DNA of 64,000 nucleotides. Origin: Rhodanobacter fulvus Jip2. GTDB lineage: Bacteria; Pseudomonadota; Gammaproteobacteria; Xanthomonadales; Rhodanobacteraceae. The notes under the pieces were generated by a model. The model had not been told where the DNA came from, made no database searches, and worked only from the letters and a program-made list of their open reading frames with translations. The first letter of the stretch is position 1, and each line of letters begins with the position of its first letter. Location of the stretch: contig NZ_AJXU01000028.1 in NCBI RefSeq assembly GCF_000264315.1, forward strand, positions 62,001-126,000. Direction: 5' to 3'. A program made the translations under genes and the position numbers. This document shows positions 9,250 through 17,416 of the stretch, piece by piece.

Positions 9250-10779
9250 ATGAGCTCACGCAGGCGGGAATGGCTGGTATGCGCCACGATCTTCGTGCTG
9301 ACCGCGATCGAGTTCCTGCAATTGAGCATGGTCGCCTTCGGCGCCGGCCCGATCATGGGCGAGGTGAGCATCACGCCGGAGGACTTCAGCCTGATCGCGG
9401 CGGTCTACGCCAGCGTGGCGATCCTGGTGATCTCGATGCAGCGCTGGTGGGTGACCCATCTCGGCGGACGGCTGTTCATCCAGTGCGCCACGGCGGTGTC
9501 GCTGCTCGGCGCGGCGCTGTGCGCGACCAGCCATGATTTTTCCTCGTTCCTGCTGGGCCGCTTCGTGATGGCGCTGGGCGGCGGCGTATTGTTCACGTCG
9601 GCGCGCATGATCATCCATAACCGGCTGGCCGGACCCAAGCGGTTCTACGGCATCAAGTCGCTGGCCTATGCGCTGGCGCTGTCCATCGCCGCCGGGCCGT
9701 GGCTGGCAGCGCAGATGGTGTCCGCCGATACGTGGTCGGCGATCTTCTGGCTGCTGGTGGTGCTCGACGTGGTGGCCTTCGTGCTCGCCAGCTTCAGCCT
9801 CGACAACAGCCTGCGCGGCTACGAGCAAGGGCGCAGCGACTGGAATCCGTGGCAACAGGTGCTGCTGGCCGGCGGCAGTTTCGGGCTGCTGTATTCGCTG
9901 CAGCGCTTCTACTACGACTTCTACGGTGACGCGCTGTTCGTGATCGGCGTGCTGGCCGCCGCACTGCTGGCTCTGATCGTCTACGCCCGCCACCAGCGTC
10001 GCCACCGGCAGCCCCTGTTGCACCTGGGGGCGATGCTGCATGCGCGCTACATCGCCGGCATCGCGCTGTTCCTGTTCGGCTACCTGATGCTGGGCGCGAA
10101 CAACTACGTCATCCCGGTGATGCTGCAGCGGACGCTGGGTTATTCGTGGGCAACCGTGGGGGATTTCGAGGCCGTCGGTGCATTGGCTGCCGCGGTCACC
10201 TTCACCGTGGTGTCGAAGCTGTTGCCCCGGCACCCCGCGCCGCGCAAGTTCTGGATCACCGGCTTCGTCGCGCTCGGCCTGTTCGGCATCATGCTGGCGC
10301 GCTTCGATCCGTCGGCCAACCCCTGGCTGCATGTCTTGCCCGCGCTCGCCTGTTACAACATCTTCCTGCTGACCGTGTTGCCCATCGCCGCGATGCAGAC
10401 ATTCCGGCAGATGGAGAACGACGAGACGCTGTTCTCCAACGCGCAGCAGGTGAAGAACATGCTGGCCCAGGCCGGCATCGCGCTGGGCATCTCGGCCGCC
10501 ACCCTGGGCCAGCAGTGGCGCGCCACCGTCCACTACAACGTGCTCAACGCGCAGGTGACGCCGGACAACCCGATTTACCAGGCCACCATTCACCACATCC
10601 AGGACGCGTTGTCGGCCAGTGTCGGTCCGGCACAGGCTGGCCAGATCGCGGTGGCGCGCGTGGCGCAGATGCTGGGCCAGCAGGCCGCACTGCTGGCCAA
10701 TATCGACCATTTCACCCTGATCGCCGTACTCGCCGCGCTGGGCATCGTGGTGACGCTGATGCAGCGCGTGTTCAAGTGA
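9250..10779 (+). CDS. emrB: EmrB/DHA2-type MFS drug exporter
   Basis: Inner-membrane proton antiporter of 509 residues with about 14 hydrophobic segments, the size of DHA2 pumps. Unlike canonical EmrB, the N-terminal motif region reads FLQLSMVAFGAGPIMGEVSITPEDFSLIAAVYASVAI, so it belongs to a divergent branch of the family. A long periplasmic loop near the C-terminus (ATLGQQWRATVHYNVLNAQVTPDNPIYQATIH) is typical. It forms the pump of the tripartite system with the adaptor and channel. Its stop overlaps the GTG start of the second MarR. Confidence 0.92.
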   Translation: MSSRRREWLVCATIFVLTAIEFLQLSMVAFGAGPIMGEVSITPEDFSLIAAVYASVAILVISMQRWWVTHLGGRLFIQCATAVSLLGAALCATSHDFSSFLLGRFVMALGGGVLFTSARMIIHNRLAGPKRFYGIKSLAYALALSIAAGPWLAAQMVSADTWSAIFWLLVVLDVVAFVLASFSLDNSLRGYEQGRSDWNPWQQVLLAGGSFGLLYSLQRFYYDFYGDALFVIGVLAAALLALIVYARHQRRHRQPLLHLGAMLHARYIAGIALFLFGYLMLGANNYVIPVMLQRTLGYSWATVGDFEAVGALAAAVTFTVVSKLLPRHPAPRKFWITGFVALGLFGIMLARFDPSANPWLHVLPALACYNIFLLTVLPIAAMQTFRQMENDETLFSNAQQVKNMLAQAGIALGISAATLGQQWRATVHYNVLNAQVTPDNPIYQATIHHIQDALSASVGPAQAGQIAVARVAQMLGQQAALLANIDHFTLIAVLAALGIVVTLMQRVFK

Positions 10780-11300
10780 ATGCGTCGCATGGCATCGTCA
10801 GTGATGCGGATGCATCAGCCGTGCGCACGTTGCTCGTACCGCGTGCCAGCACCGGCATGCACGGGCTGTTGCTGGCCGTGGAGCGCCTGCACAGAAGTCT
10901 GCAGCAGGCGATCGAGGAGTTGCTGACGCCGCACGCGCTGTCGCTGTCCCAGTGGCTGACGATCTGCGCCGTGGCGGAGGAGGGCGGGCGCACCCTGACC
11001 CATCTGGCCCGGCAGCTGGATCGCGATGCCGGCTCGCTGTCGCGGGCGGTCTACCTGCTCAGCCAGCGCGGCTTGTTGAGCCCCCTGCGCAATCCACACG
11101 ACCGGCGCAGCAGCCGGTTATCGCTCACGCCGGAAGGCCAGCGCATCCACCAGGACGTGGCGCCACGCATCGCGCGGCTGCTGGTCGCGCTGGATGCGAC
11201 GCAGGCCCAGGCCGGCCAGTCGCACGTGTCGTTTTCGCCGGTGCTGGACGACCTCGCCGCGCGGATCGAGCAGTGCAGGCAGCGAACCCCGCAGGCCTGA
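10776..11300 (+). CDS. Second MarR family regulator, coupled to pump
   Basis: 174 residues from GTG 10776, which overlaps the emrB stop as GTGA. An internal ATG at 10857 (MHGLLLAVERL) would also leave the complete HTH domain. Seen: the HTH region RTLTHLARQLDRDAGSLSRAVYLLSQRGLL, then the wing NPHDRRSSRLSLTPEG with the DRR signature. It differs clearly from the first MarR of the locus. Being the last gene of the operon, it would be co-produced with the pump and may provide feedback (inference). Confidence 0.87.
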   Translation: MNASHGIVSDADASAVRTLLVPRASTGMHGLLLAVERLHRSLQQAIEELLTPHALSLSQWLTICAVAEEGGRTLTHLARQLDRDAGSLSRAVYLLSQRGLLSPLRNPHDRRSSRLSLTPEGQRIHQDVAPRIARLLVALDATQAQAGQSHVSFSPVLDDLAARIEQCRQRTPQA

Positions 11301-11449
11301 TGGCGCGTCTTCGCCACCCGGGTCGGCGCATCGCGTGGAGGTGACGGGAAAAGCCTAGCGGCGGCGTTTTCGTGCAAGTGGAAGGGTGGCGTGGGTGCTC
11401 TGATGCCTCTCGTGCCCCCGTGTTCCAACCTGCCCAAGGGAGAGTCACC

Positions 11450-12454
11450 ATGAAGACTTGCAACGCGTCGTCGTTCAAATGGCTGCCGCTGGCTGCGGCG
11501 CTGGTCGCCGGCAGCGCAGGCGCCCAGGTGAGCTCGCCACAGCCGCCGCTGAAGTACACGCCCACCCAAATGGTCGAGACGCTGCACGGCGTGTTTGGCG
11601 ATCACCATGCGCGTGCGATCCACACCAAGGGCATCATGCTCACCGGCCGCTTCACTCCGTCACCCGAGGCGGCGCGGGTTTCCAGCGCGGTGCATCTGCA
11701 CGGCGCCAGCGTGCCCATCATCGTGCGCTTCTCGAATTTCGTCGGCGTGCCGGATGCACCGGACAACGACCCGATGTCGTCGCCGCGCGGCATGGCCATC
11801 CGCTTCACCCTGCCTGATGGCAGCAGCACCGACATCGTGTCGCACTCGTTCAACGGCTTTCCCAGCCAGAACGCCGACCAGTTCCGCGAGCTGCTGCAGG
11901 CCATCGCCGCCAGCGGCCCCGACGCCGCCAAGCCGACTGCTTTGGACGGCTATCTGGCCACGCATCCGGCCGCGAAGCATTTCCTGACCGTGGCCAAGCC
12001 CGCGCCGGTCAGCTACGCCACGCTGCCGTACTACGGCGTCAACACCTTCAAATTCATCAATGCGAGCGGGAAAGTCACCTACGGCCGCTACCAGATCGTT
12101 CCCATGGCGCCGGCGCAGTACCTGACCGATGCGCAGGCGAAAGTGGCCGCGCCGGAGTATCTGTCGAAGGAAATCGGCGAGCGGGTGGGGCACGGACCCC
12201 TGCGGTTCCGGCTGATGCTCCAGCTGGCCGGCAAGGGTGATCACATCGACGACCCGTCCATCGCCTGGCCGGACACGCGCCCGCAGGTCGAGCTGGGCGT
12301 CATCGCCATCGATCACCTGGTGCCGGACAGCGTGGCGGCGGAAAAGAAAATCGTGTTCATGCCCAACAGGCTGCCCAAGGGCATCGAGGTGGAGGACCAG
12401 ATGGTCAACTTCCGTTCGGCCGCCTACGGCGTGTCGTTCAGTGCGCGGCAGTAA
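11450..12454 (+). CDS. Periplasmic catalase-like peroxidase
   Basis: 334 residues with a cleavable signal peptide (FKWLPLAAALVAGSAGAQ). The mature part is a minimal catalase fold: RFTPSPEAARVSSAVHLHGASVPIIVRFSNF, SSPRGMAIRF, and the haem-proximal region PYYGVNTFKFINASGKVTYGRYQIVP. Known: such short catalase-related proteins (SrpA-like) act as peroxidases rather than full catalases and are exported. Start ATG 11450 has AAGGGAGAG ahead of it. It is a second haem peroxidase of the window, in a different compartment from KatA. Confidence 0.9.
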   Translation: MKTCNASSFKWLPLAAALVAGSAGAQVSSPQPPLKYTPTQMVETLHGVFGDHHARAIHTKGIMLTGRFTPSPEAARVSSAVHLHGASVPIIVRFSNFVGVPDAPDNDPMSSPRGMAIRFTLPDGSSTDIVSHSFNGFPSQNADQFRELLQAIAASGPDAAKPTALDGYLATHPAAKHFLTVAKPAPVSYATLPYYGVNTFKFINASGKVTYGRYQIVPMAPAQYLTDAQAKVAAPEYLSKEIGERVGHGPLRFRLMLQLAGKGDHIDDPSIAWPDTRPQVELGVIAIDHLVPDSVAAEKKIVFMPNRLPKGIEVEDQMVNFRSAAYGVSFSARQ

Positions 12455-12485
12455 GGCCCGCATACCACCACCTCGGAGCGCCGCC

Positions 12486-12728
12486 ATGTCTTTCGCCCTG
12501 GTACCCGGCAACACCCTGATCACCGCCACGCCCGAGGAGGGCCGTCAGCTCGCCTTCAAGCTGGCCAGGCTCAGCATCAAGGCCACCCAGCCTGATGACG
12601 CCATCCGCGGCAAGCTGCGCGATGTCTACGCGCAAGACCCGGCCATGCTGATGGCGGCAGGCCATACCGTAGCGATCGAGTTCGCCACGATTGCTGCGGC
12701 CAACCACTACTGGCGCGGACGCGAGTGA
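12486..12728 (+). CDS. Small hypothetical protein, coupled pair
   Basis: 80 residues, no recognised family, no signal peptide or membrane segment. Largely helical, with a C-terminal AIEFATIAAANHYWRGRE. It follows the peroxidase stop by 31 bases with GGAG upstream, so it could be in the same transcript. Its stop overlaps the GTG start of the next small gene (GTGA). Confidence 0.6.
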   Translation: MSFALVPGNTLITATPEEGRQLAFKLARLSIKATQPDDAIRGKLRDVYAQDPAMLMAAGHTVAIEFATIAAANHYWRGRE

Positions 12729-12907
12729 ACGCGTCGCGCCCTGCCGTCGTGGAAACCACGACGCAGCAGGGCAGGACGCTAGCGCCGGAAGGCAGCCTGC
12801 GCCGCGACTGCGCCGTGTATTTCCGCGACCTGGCGATGGCCTCGATCGTGTTCCTGCCGTTCTGGACCTTGCCGCACGCGCTGCGGTTGCTGATCGTTCC
12901 GCATTGA
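12725..12907 (+). CDS. Small protein with one membrane helix
   Basis: 60 residues from GTG 12725, overlapping the preceding stop. The C-terminal half (MASIVFLPFWTLPHALRLLIVPH) is hydrophobic enough for one membrane-associated helix. No family recognised. The overlap with the gene before it and the strong hairpin after it support translation, but the gene is short and uncertain. Confidence 0.4.
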   Translation: MNASRPAVVETTTQQGRTLAPEGSLRRDCAVYFRDLAMASIVFLPFWTLPHALRLLIVPH

Positions 12908-12956
12908 GCATCGATCGCTTCGCGGCCCGGCGAGCAGGCGCCGCAACCCAGCGTAC

Positions 12957-12992
12957 GCAGGCGGGGCGCATCCGACGATGCGCCCCGCCTGC
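12957..12992. terminator. 16-bp-stem hairpin between convergent genes
   Basis: Perfect inverted repeat: GCAGGCGGGGCGCATC (12957-12972), loop CGAC, and the exact complement at 12977-12992. It sits between convergent genes, 10 bases from the AhpD-like stop. There is no clear T-tract, so it probably acts as a bidirectional stem-type terminator or RNA-stabilising end. Confidence 0.7.
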
Positions 12993-13001
12993 ATGCGGCC
13001 G

Positions 13002-13439
13002 TCAGGCAGGCATCTTGCGGAAGGCGATGGAGAACCGATTCCAGCCGTTGATTGCCACCACCAGCAAGGTGAGGTCGGTGATCTCCTCGTCGGTGAAATG
13101 CGGCCGCGCCATCGTCCATACCTCGTCAGGCACGTGGTCGCTGCTGACCAGGGTCAGCGATTCGGTCCAGGCCAGCGCGGCGCGTTCGCGCTCGCTGAAG
13201 AACGGCGTTTCGCGCCACGCGCTGATCGTCGCCAGGCGGCGATCGTCCTCGCCACCCTTGCGCGCGTCCGCCGTGTGCATGTCCATGCAGTACGCGCAGC
13301 CGTTGATCTGCGAAGCGCGCAGGCGCACCAGTTCGACCAGCCCCTTTTCCAGGGAGGATTTTCCGACGCGCTGTTCCAGGCCGATCATGGCCTTGATCGC
13401 TTCCGGGCTGGACTTGTAGAAATCGAGACGCTGGTTCAT
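13002..13439 (-). CDS. AhpD-like carboxymuconolactone decarboxylase
   Basis: 145-residue helical protein with the AhpD-type redox site CAYCMDMH in QINGCAYCMDMHTADARKGGE. The two Cys and the His are all present, as in alkylhydroperoxidase D-like proteins of the carboxymuconolactone decarboxylase family. Known: these reduce peroxides or act on lactones; most are uncharacterised. Start ATG 13437-13439; an ATG four codons upstream is possible. A paralogue lies at 47572-48051. Both copies lie next to a DUF2384-like gene pair. Confidence 0.88.
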   Translation of the reverse strand: MNQRLDFYKSSPEAIKAMIGLEQRVGKSSLEKGLVELVRLRASQINGCAYCMDMHTADARKGGEDDRRLATISAWRETPFFSERERAALAWTESLTLVSSDHVPDEVWTMARPHFTDEEITDLTLLVVAINGWNRFSIAFRKMPA

Positions 13440-13649
13440 GGCGAACCCCATGGCAGTTGATGGAACGGACAACTCTAGGGCGCCGCGAACAAGCTGGATT
13501 GAACATTCTCGCCCTGCATTGCGCATTCGCGGTCGACAGGCGATCGAGGCCAACGAGCGACAAAGAGTCAACAACGCGCAAAAACGGACAATCCGCCACC
13601 GCCAGGTCTGACTATCGTCGAGTCCGTCATCAGCGAAAAGGGCGACGGG

Positions 13650-13979
13650 ATGGGCGCGATACCTTCGATCCAGCGGTCGGCAAAGCGGTCACTGCAGGCC
13701 ATGCTTGTGGCGGCGTACCACGTCGACCCCTCCGACCAGCTGATTGCGCCAGTGGGTGCGGAAAGCTACAGCACCGTGTTCAGCCTGATTCCCGCCGCGC
13801 TGGCCGTGCTGCGCGTGGCCGCCGAGATCGAGCCGGACCCGGCCGACGTGATGCACTGGTACCGGCAAACCCGGATTGCCGAGCTCGGCTACCTCACCGC
13901 GGCGGAGCTGGTCTCGCTCGGGCGTACCGAAACGGTGATCGACTTCCTGAGTTCGATACGCGACGGCCAGCGCGGCTGA
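13650..13979 (+). CDS. DUF2384/MbcA-ParS-like protein A, copy 1
   Basis: 109 residues. The C-terminal 40 residues (WYRQTRIAELGYLTAAELV followed by GRTETVIDFLSSIRDG) follow the spacing of the MbcA/ParS/Xre toxin-binding domain: W, two-residue step, LG..TA..L, V...L..I..G. A paralogue of the same length is at 48802-49131, sharing PVG...YST, ALAVLRVAAE.EP, and GR.E.VI.FL.SIRDG. No RES-type toxin gene is adjacent. A second, related gene follows after 51 bases. Family assignment is by pattern only; role unknown. Confidence 0.7.
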   Translation: MGAIPSIQRSAKRSLQAMLVAAYHVDPSDQLIAPVGAESYSTVFSLIPAALAVLRVAAEIEPDPADVMHWYRQTRIAELGYLTAAELVSLGRTETVIDFLSSIRDGQRG

Positions 13980-14030
13980 CGGCCGGGGCGCGTCGTGCGA
14001 TTCCACTGATAACTTTCCAGCGAGCATTCC

Positions 14031-14348
14031 ATGCGCAAATCAATCATGAACTTCGGTGAAGTCGCCCGCGAGATCGCGCGGATCAATTCGCAGCGGGACC
14101 AGATCGTACTGGACGCGTTTTCCACCCTGGAATGCCGCCATGCCACGCTGGCCCAAACGCTGCTGGACAACGTGGGTAACCGTCAGCGGGCGGCCTACTG
14201 GATGTGCACGCATCAGAAGGCCTTCGAGGGTCGCACCGCTTACGACGTGCTGGCGGACGGCGACGAGGATCAGGTCTGGGAACGGATACCCGGCAGCCCG
14301 GAAGGCGAGCCGATGAATCGCTTCGAGCGGCCGCGCATGGCGTACTGA
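14031..14348 (+). CDS. DUF2384-like protein B, copy 1
   Basis: 105 residues. An N-terminal helix (EVAREIARINSQRDQIVLDAFSTLE) precedes a block RAAYWMCTHQKAFEGRTAYD then VLADGDEDQVWERI, which again fits the MbcA/ParS toxin-binding pattern (W.......G.TA.D.LADG..D.V). The paralogue at 49183-49500 is also 105 residues and ends in the same RLAY/RMAY tail. It follows protein A closely and is likely co-transcribed with it. Start ATG 14031 matches the paralogue's start. Confidence 0.7.
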   Translation: MRKSIMNFGEVAREIARINSQRDQIVLDAFSTLECRHATLAQTLLDNVGNRQRAAYWMCTHQKAFEGRTAYDVLADGDEDQVWERIPGSPEGEPMNRFERPRMAY

Positions 14349-14463
14349 CTCCAGGGCGCGGGCATGCGCGGCGAAGAGTGTAGAGACGTCCATACATCCG
14401 AACCGGAAGCGCATGAAGGGTAGGTGAGATTTACCCAAACGAGGGCATCACCACGCCGGCTTC

Positions 14464-15441
14464 GTGCCTACGATCATTCCCGACCCTCGCGCCAACGCGA
14501 GCTGGCGGACGCCACGTCCGGGGACGGCAGACATGCTGCAGGGAATCTTTGGCGAGCGCCTGGGACGCTCGTTCGATCTGGGCGATCCGCCCACGGTGTT
14601 GAGCTCCACCTCGGGTGGCCAGGCCCTGGCCGCCACCGAAATCCGCTTCGATCCTTCCGATGAAGGCTTCCGTGCGCCGTTGGGCAACGACGATGGCTAC
14701 CTGGTGGGCCTGCAGTTTCGCGCGCTGCGCCGGCACGAGCTGTGGCTGGATGGTGCGCCGGTGCCGGTGCAGCCGTTCGAGCGCGGCTGCAGCTGCATCT
14801 ACGACCTGAAGCGCGATCCCGTCGCGTGGCTGGGCGAACCGGTGCATTCGCTGAACTTCTACGTGCCGTGCAAAGCGCTCGCCGAGCTGGCCGATGAACT
14901 GGGCCAACCCATCTGCAACGAGCTTCGCCAGGAACCGGGCCGGTTCGTCGACGATACCGTGATCGACTGCCTGGGCCAGTGCCTGCTGCCCGCCTTGCAC
15001 GGCACGCAACGCGGCAACCAGCTGTTCGTCGATCACGTGCTGCTGGCGATGCGCCATCACCTGGCGTCCAGCTATGGCGGCATGCGCACCGGCAGCCAAG
15101 CCATCCAGGGCGGGCTGGCGGCATGGCAACAGCGCAAGGCCAAGGAGATGATGCGCGCCAACCTGGTCGACGGTATTGCGCTGGAAGAACTGGCCCATGC
15201 GTGCCGTCTTTCCACCAGCGCGTTCGTGCGCGCGTTCCGCAAGAGCGTGGGCATGCCGCCGCACCAGTGGCTGCTGCAGCGGCGCATCGACCGCGCCATG
15301 GAACTGATGCGCGATCGCTCGCTGCAACTGGCCGACGTGGCGCTGTCGTCCGGCTTTGCCGACCAGAGCCACTTCACGCGCAGCTTCGGTCGCCGGGTAG
15401 GGCGCAGTCCCGGGGCCTGGCGCCGCGATTGCGCGGCCTGA
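14464..15441 (+). CDS. AraC family transcription regulator
   Basis: 325 residues from GTG 14464; ATG 14533 (weak GACGG upstream) would give 302 and is equally possible. The C-terminus has the double HTH: IALEELAHACRLSTSAFVRAFRKSVGMPPHQWLLQRRI and LQLADVALSSGFADQSHFTRSFGRRVGRSPGAWRR. The N-terminal ligand/dimer domain has no recognised ligand motif. Upstream, GGGTA (14418) and TACCC (14432) form a spaced dyad that may be an operator. Target genes are not evident. Confidence 0.88.
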   Translation: MPTIIPDPRANASWRTPRPGTADMLQGIFGERLGRSFDLGDPPTVLSSTSGGQALAATEIRFDPSDEGFRAPLGNDDGYLVGLQFRALRRHELWLDGAPVPVQPFERGCSCIYDLKRDPVAWLGEPVHSLNFYVPCKALAELADELGQPICNELRQEPGRFVDDTVIDCLGQCLLPALHGTQRGNQLFVDHVLLAMRHHLASSYGGMRTGSQAIQGGLAAWQQRKAKEMMRANLVDGIALEELAHACRLSTSAFVRAFRKSVGMPPHQWLLQRRIDRAMELMRDRSLQLADVALSSGFADQSHFTRSFGRRVGRSPGAWRRDCAA

Positions 15442-15456
15442 CACGCGCAAGCGGGT

Positions 15457-16089
15457 TCAGGAATCCATGAACCCGCGACGGATCGCAATCGTCACCGCGT
15501 GCGTCCGGTCTTCGGCATTGAGCTTCGCCATCAGGCTCTTCATGCGCGCCTTGACCGTGTCCTCGGAAATGCTGAGCGCCTCGGCCACCTCGCGGTTGCT
15601 CTTGCCCTCGGCCACCAGCCGCAGCACGCTCAACTCGCGCAAGGTCAGCGATTCCGAACCCAGGTGATTGGCGATGTTCTGCGCCGCCTCCGCGGCCACC
15701 ACGTGCCGCCCCGCCGCGGCCGCCCGCACCGCACGTAGGATCTCGTCGCGGCAGGCGGATTTCAGCAGATAGGAGATCGCGCCCAGCTTCATCGCGCGGG
15801 TCACGCGCGCATCGCCGGGGAAGGTGGTCAGCACCACCATCACCGCCTGCGGATAGTCCGCCCGAATCGCCTGGATCGCCTCCAGCCCATCGACATTGGG
15901 CATCTGCAAGTCGATCAGCGTCACGTCCGGCTGCAACGCGCGATAGCGCTCGATCGCCTCGGCCCCATCTGCCGCCTCGCCGACCACCTCCATGTCCGCT
16001 TCCTGCGCGATTGCGGCGCGCAAGCCATCGCGCATGACGGGATGATCATCGGTGATCAACACCCGGATGACGCCGTCGCTACTGCCCAT
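15457..16089 (-). CDS. NarL/FixJ-type response regulator
   Basis: 210 residues. The receiver domain (about 8-125) has the acidic pair D14-D15, phospho-acceptor Asp60 (DVTLIDLQMPNVDG) and Lys in YLLKSA. The LuxR-type HTH is LTLRELSVLRLVAEGKSNREVAEALSISEDTVKARMKSLMAKL. Start ATG 16089, with GAGCGAGGCGTCATC ahead. No kinase is adjacent. The nearest HisKA_3 kinase, the type that partners with NarL regulators, is at 22002 on the opposite strand, beyond the defence island. Confidence 0.93.
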   Translation of the reverse strand: MGSSDGVIRVLITDDHPVMRDGLRAAIAQEADMEVVGEAADGAEAIERYRALQPDVTLIDLQMPNVDGLEAIQAIRADYPQAVMVVLTTFPGDARVTRAMKLGAISYLLKSACRDEILRAVRAAAAGRHVVAAEAAQNIANHLGSESLTLRELSVLRLVAEGKSNREVAEALSISEDTVKARMKSLMAKLNAEDRTHAVTIAIRRGFMDS

Positions 16090-16194
16090 GATGACGCCTC
16101 GCTCGAAGATGGCACGGCGCCGCACGACGCCCTGCCGGCATCCGTGCCCCGATGGTTTTGCGCACAATATCGGCTGTTGGATGGCGGGGCTCAA

Positions 16195-16208
16195 TACCCG
16201 AATGGGTA
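16195..16208. promoter_or_regulatory. Putative dyad operator upstream of response regulator
   Basis: TACCCGAATGGGTA is a dyad with 5-bp arms and a 4-base centre, about 105 bases upstream of the response regulator start. Similar half-sites (GGGTAGGTG, TACCC) occur before the AraC gene at 14418-14436. A regulator-binding site is plausible but untested. Confidence 0.35.
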
Positions 16209-16593
16209 GGTGGCGATGATCTTATGGCGATATCTAGAGTCGGGCGGGTCTCAGGTTTACACACCACCACAATTGATCGGTGGAACCCCTCGATCGTGAT
16301 CGCCGTATCGATCATCCTGTCCGGAGCGGGACTAGGACAGAATTCGGCCAAGAGCGGACATTCAAGGCGCGGGTCAAGAATTTGCCTGTCGAGTACCTAG
16401 CGACAGCGCCAATGATGTTTGACGAGACATCGCCTTCGTGCGATGAGATAGTTGCGAAGATTGCAAGCCTTTAAGAGGCGATCGACAGCTTCTCAAGGCT
16501 GCTTGCAGAGGAGGGGGATTCATCAACTCGGTTCGATCCATTGACCTACGTTTAATTGACGACCTCGTCGACTTCGTCCGAGGCCCGGGCTTC
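16209..16593. other. Left edge of defence island with broken small ORF
   Basis: No complete gene recognised. From ATG 16412 a frame reads MMFDETSPSCDEIVAKIASL, meets TAA at 16472, then continues coding-like (EAIDSFSRLLAEEGDSSTRF) to TAA 16553. This looks like a 47-codon gene with one internal ochre stop, or leader remnants. AGGAGG at 16509-16514 lies 7 bases before an ATC codon that is in frame with the downstream nuclease. No tRNA or clear direct repeat was found that would mark an attachment site. Confidence 0.4.
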
Positions 16594-17400
16594 GTGTTGG
16601 ATTTTTCCGACAAAAGCTTCTCTGACTTCTTCGCCTCCGAACTCAAGGTCAGCATCGACGATCCGAAATACGCGGCCAATGGGGGATCGAAGGGCAAGCG
16701 CCTCCGCCATTTCCTTCAGACCTGCGATGACGGGACCGCCGTCCGCACACTCGAAGCACTCTGGGAATATCGCAGCGAGTATCTGACCCGTTCCGGCAGC
16801 GCCGACCCCGTCGCTAATGCCCAGGTCCGCTATCAAGGCCTGATCAGCCGCCTAACGGGCGGCTCCAAACCGTCGCGGCCGTCAGTAAGCCCCCAGTCTG
16901 TTCCCGTTGACCGCGCGGCCATTGCCAAGATCAAAGCGGACCTGTTGCAGGTAGCGGCGTTGGCGCCGCATGCGCGCGGCTATGCGTTTGAGGGCTTCCT
17001 CAAAGGTCTGTTCGACGCCTTCGGCCTGGTCGCCCAAGAGCCGTTCCGGCTGCGCGGCGAACAGATCGACGGCAGCTTTCAGCTCGCGAGCGAGATTTAT
17101 CTGCTTGAGGCCAAATGGCACGCGCCGCCGATCGGCGTCGCCGAGCTGCACACCTTTCATGGCAAGATCGAGCAAAAGGCGGCCTGGACCCGCGGCCTCT
17201 TCGTCAGCAACAGCGGCTTCACCGAAGACGGCCTCGCCGCTTTTGGACGCGGCAAACGAGTCATCTGCATGGACGGACTCGACTTATACGACATGCTCAA
17301 CCGTGAAATTTCACTCACTCAGGTCCTCGAGCGCAAAGTCCGCCGCGCCGCAGAAACTGGCGCGCCCTTCACGCGCGTACGCGACCTTTTTCCTTACTAA
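16594..17400 (+). CDS. Mrr-like PD-(D/E)XK restriction endonuclease
   Basis: 268 residues from GTG 16594, the first standard start in frame. Seen: N-terminal domain with DDPKYAANGGSKGKRLRHFLQ and EALWEYR; C-terminal nuclease with Glu133 (GYAFEGFL), Asp159 (QIDGSF) and Glu172-x-Lys174 (LLEAKW), then GLFVSNSGFTEDGLAAF, a typical Mrr-family ending. Upstream codons 16522-16593 stay open and read like family N-terminus (IDDLVDFVRGPGF), behind an ideal AGGAGG, but begin with ATC. True start may therefore be 16522 (292 residues), or the gene lost its ATG. It is first gene of the island; the HamA-like gene follows after 16 bases. Confidence 0.8.
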   Translation: MLDFSDKSFSDFFASELKVSIDDPKYAANGGSKGKRLRHFLQTCDDGTAVRTLEALWEYRSEYLTRSGSADPVANAQVRYQGLISRLTGGSKPSRPSVSPQSVPVDRAAIAKIKADLLQVAALAPHARGYAFEGFLKGLFDAFGLVAQEPFRLRGEQIDGSFQLASEIYLLEAKWHAPPIGVAELHTFHGKIEQKAAWTRGLFVSNSGFTEDGLAAFGRGKRVICMDGLDLYDMLNREISLTQVLERKVRRAAETGAPFTRVRDLFPY

Positions 17401-17416
17401 CAGGGAAGGAACGAGG

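Noticed and set aside
9256-10710. 484-codon minus-strand frame opposite emrB
   Set aside because: Low-complexity Gln/His/Arg content; emrB is certain on the plus strand.
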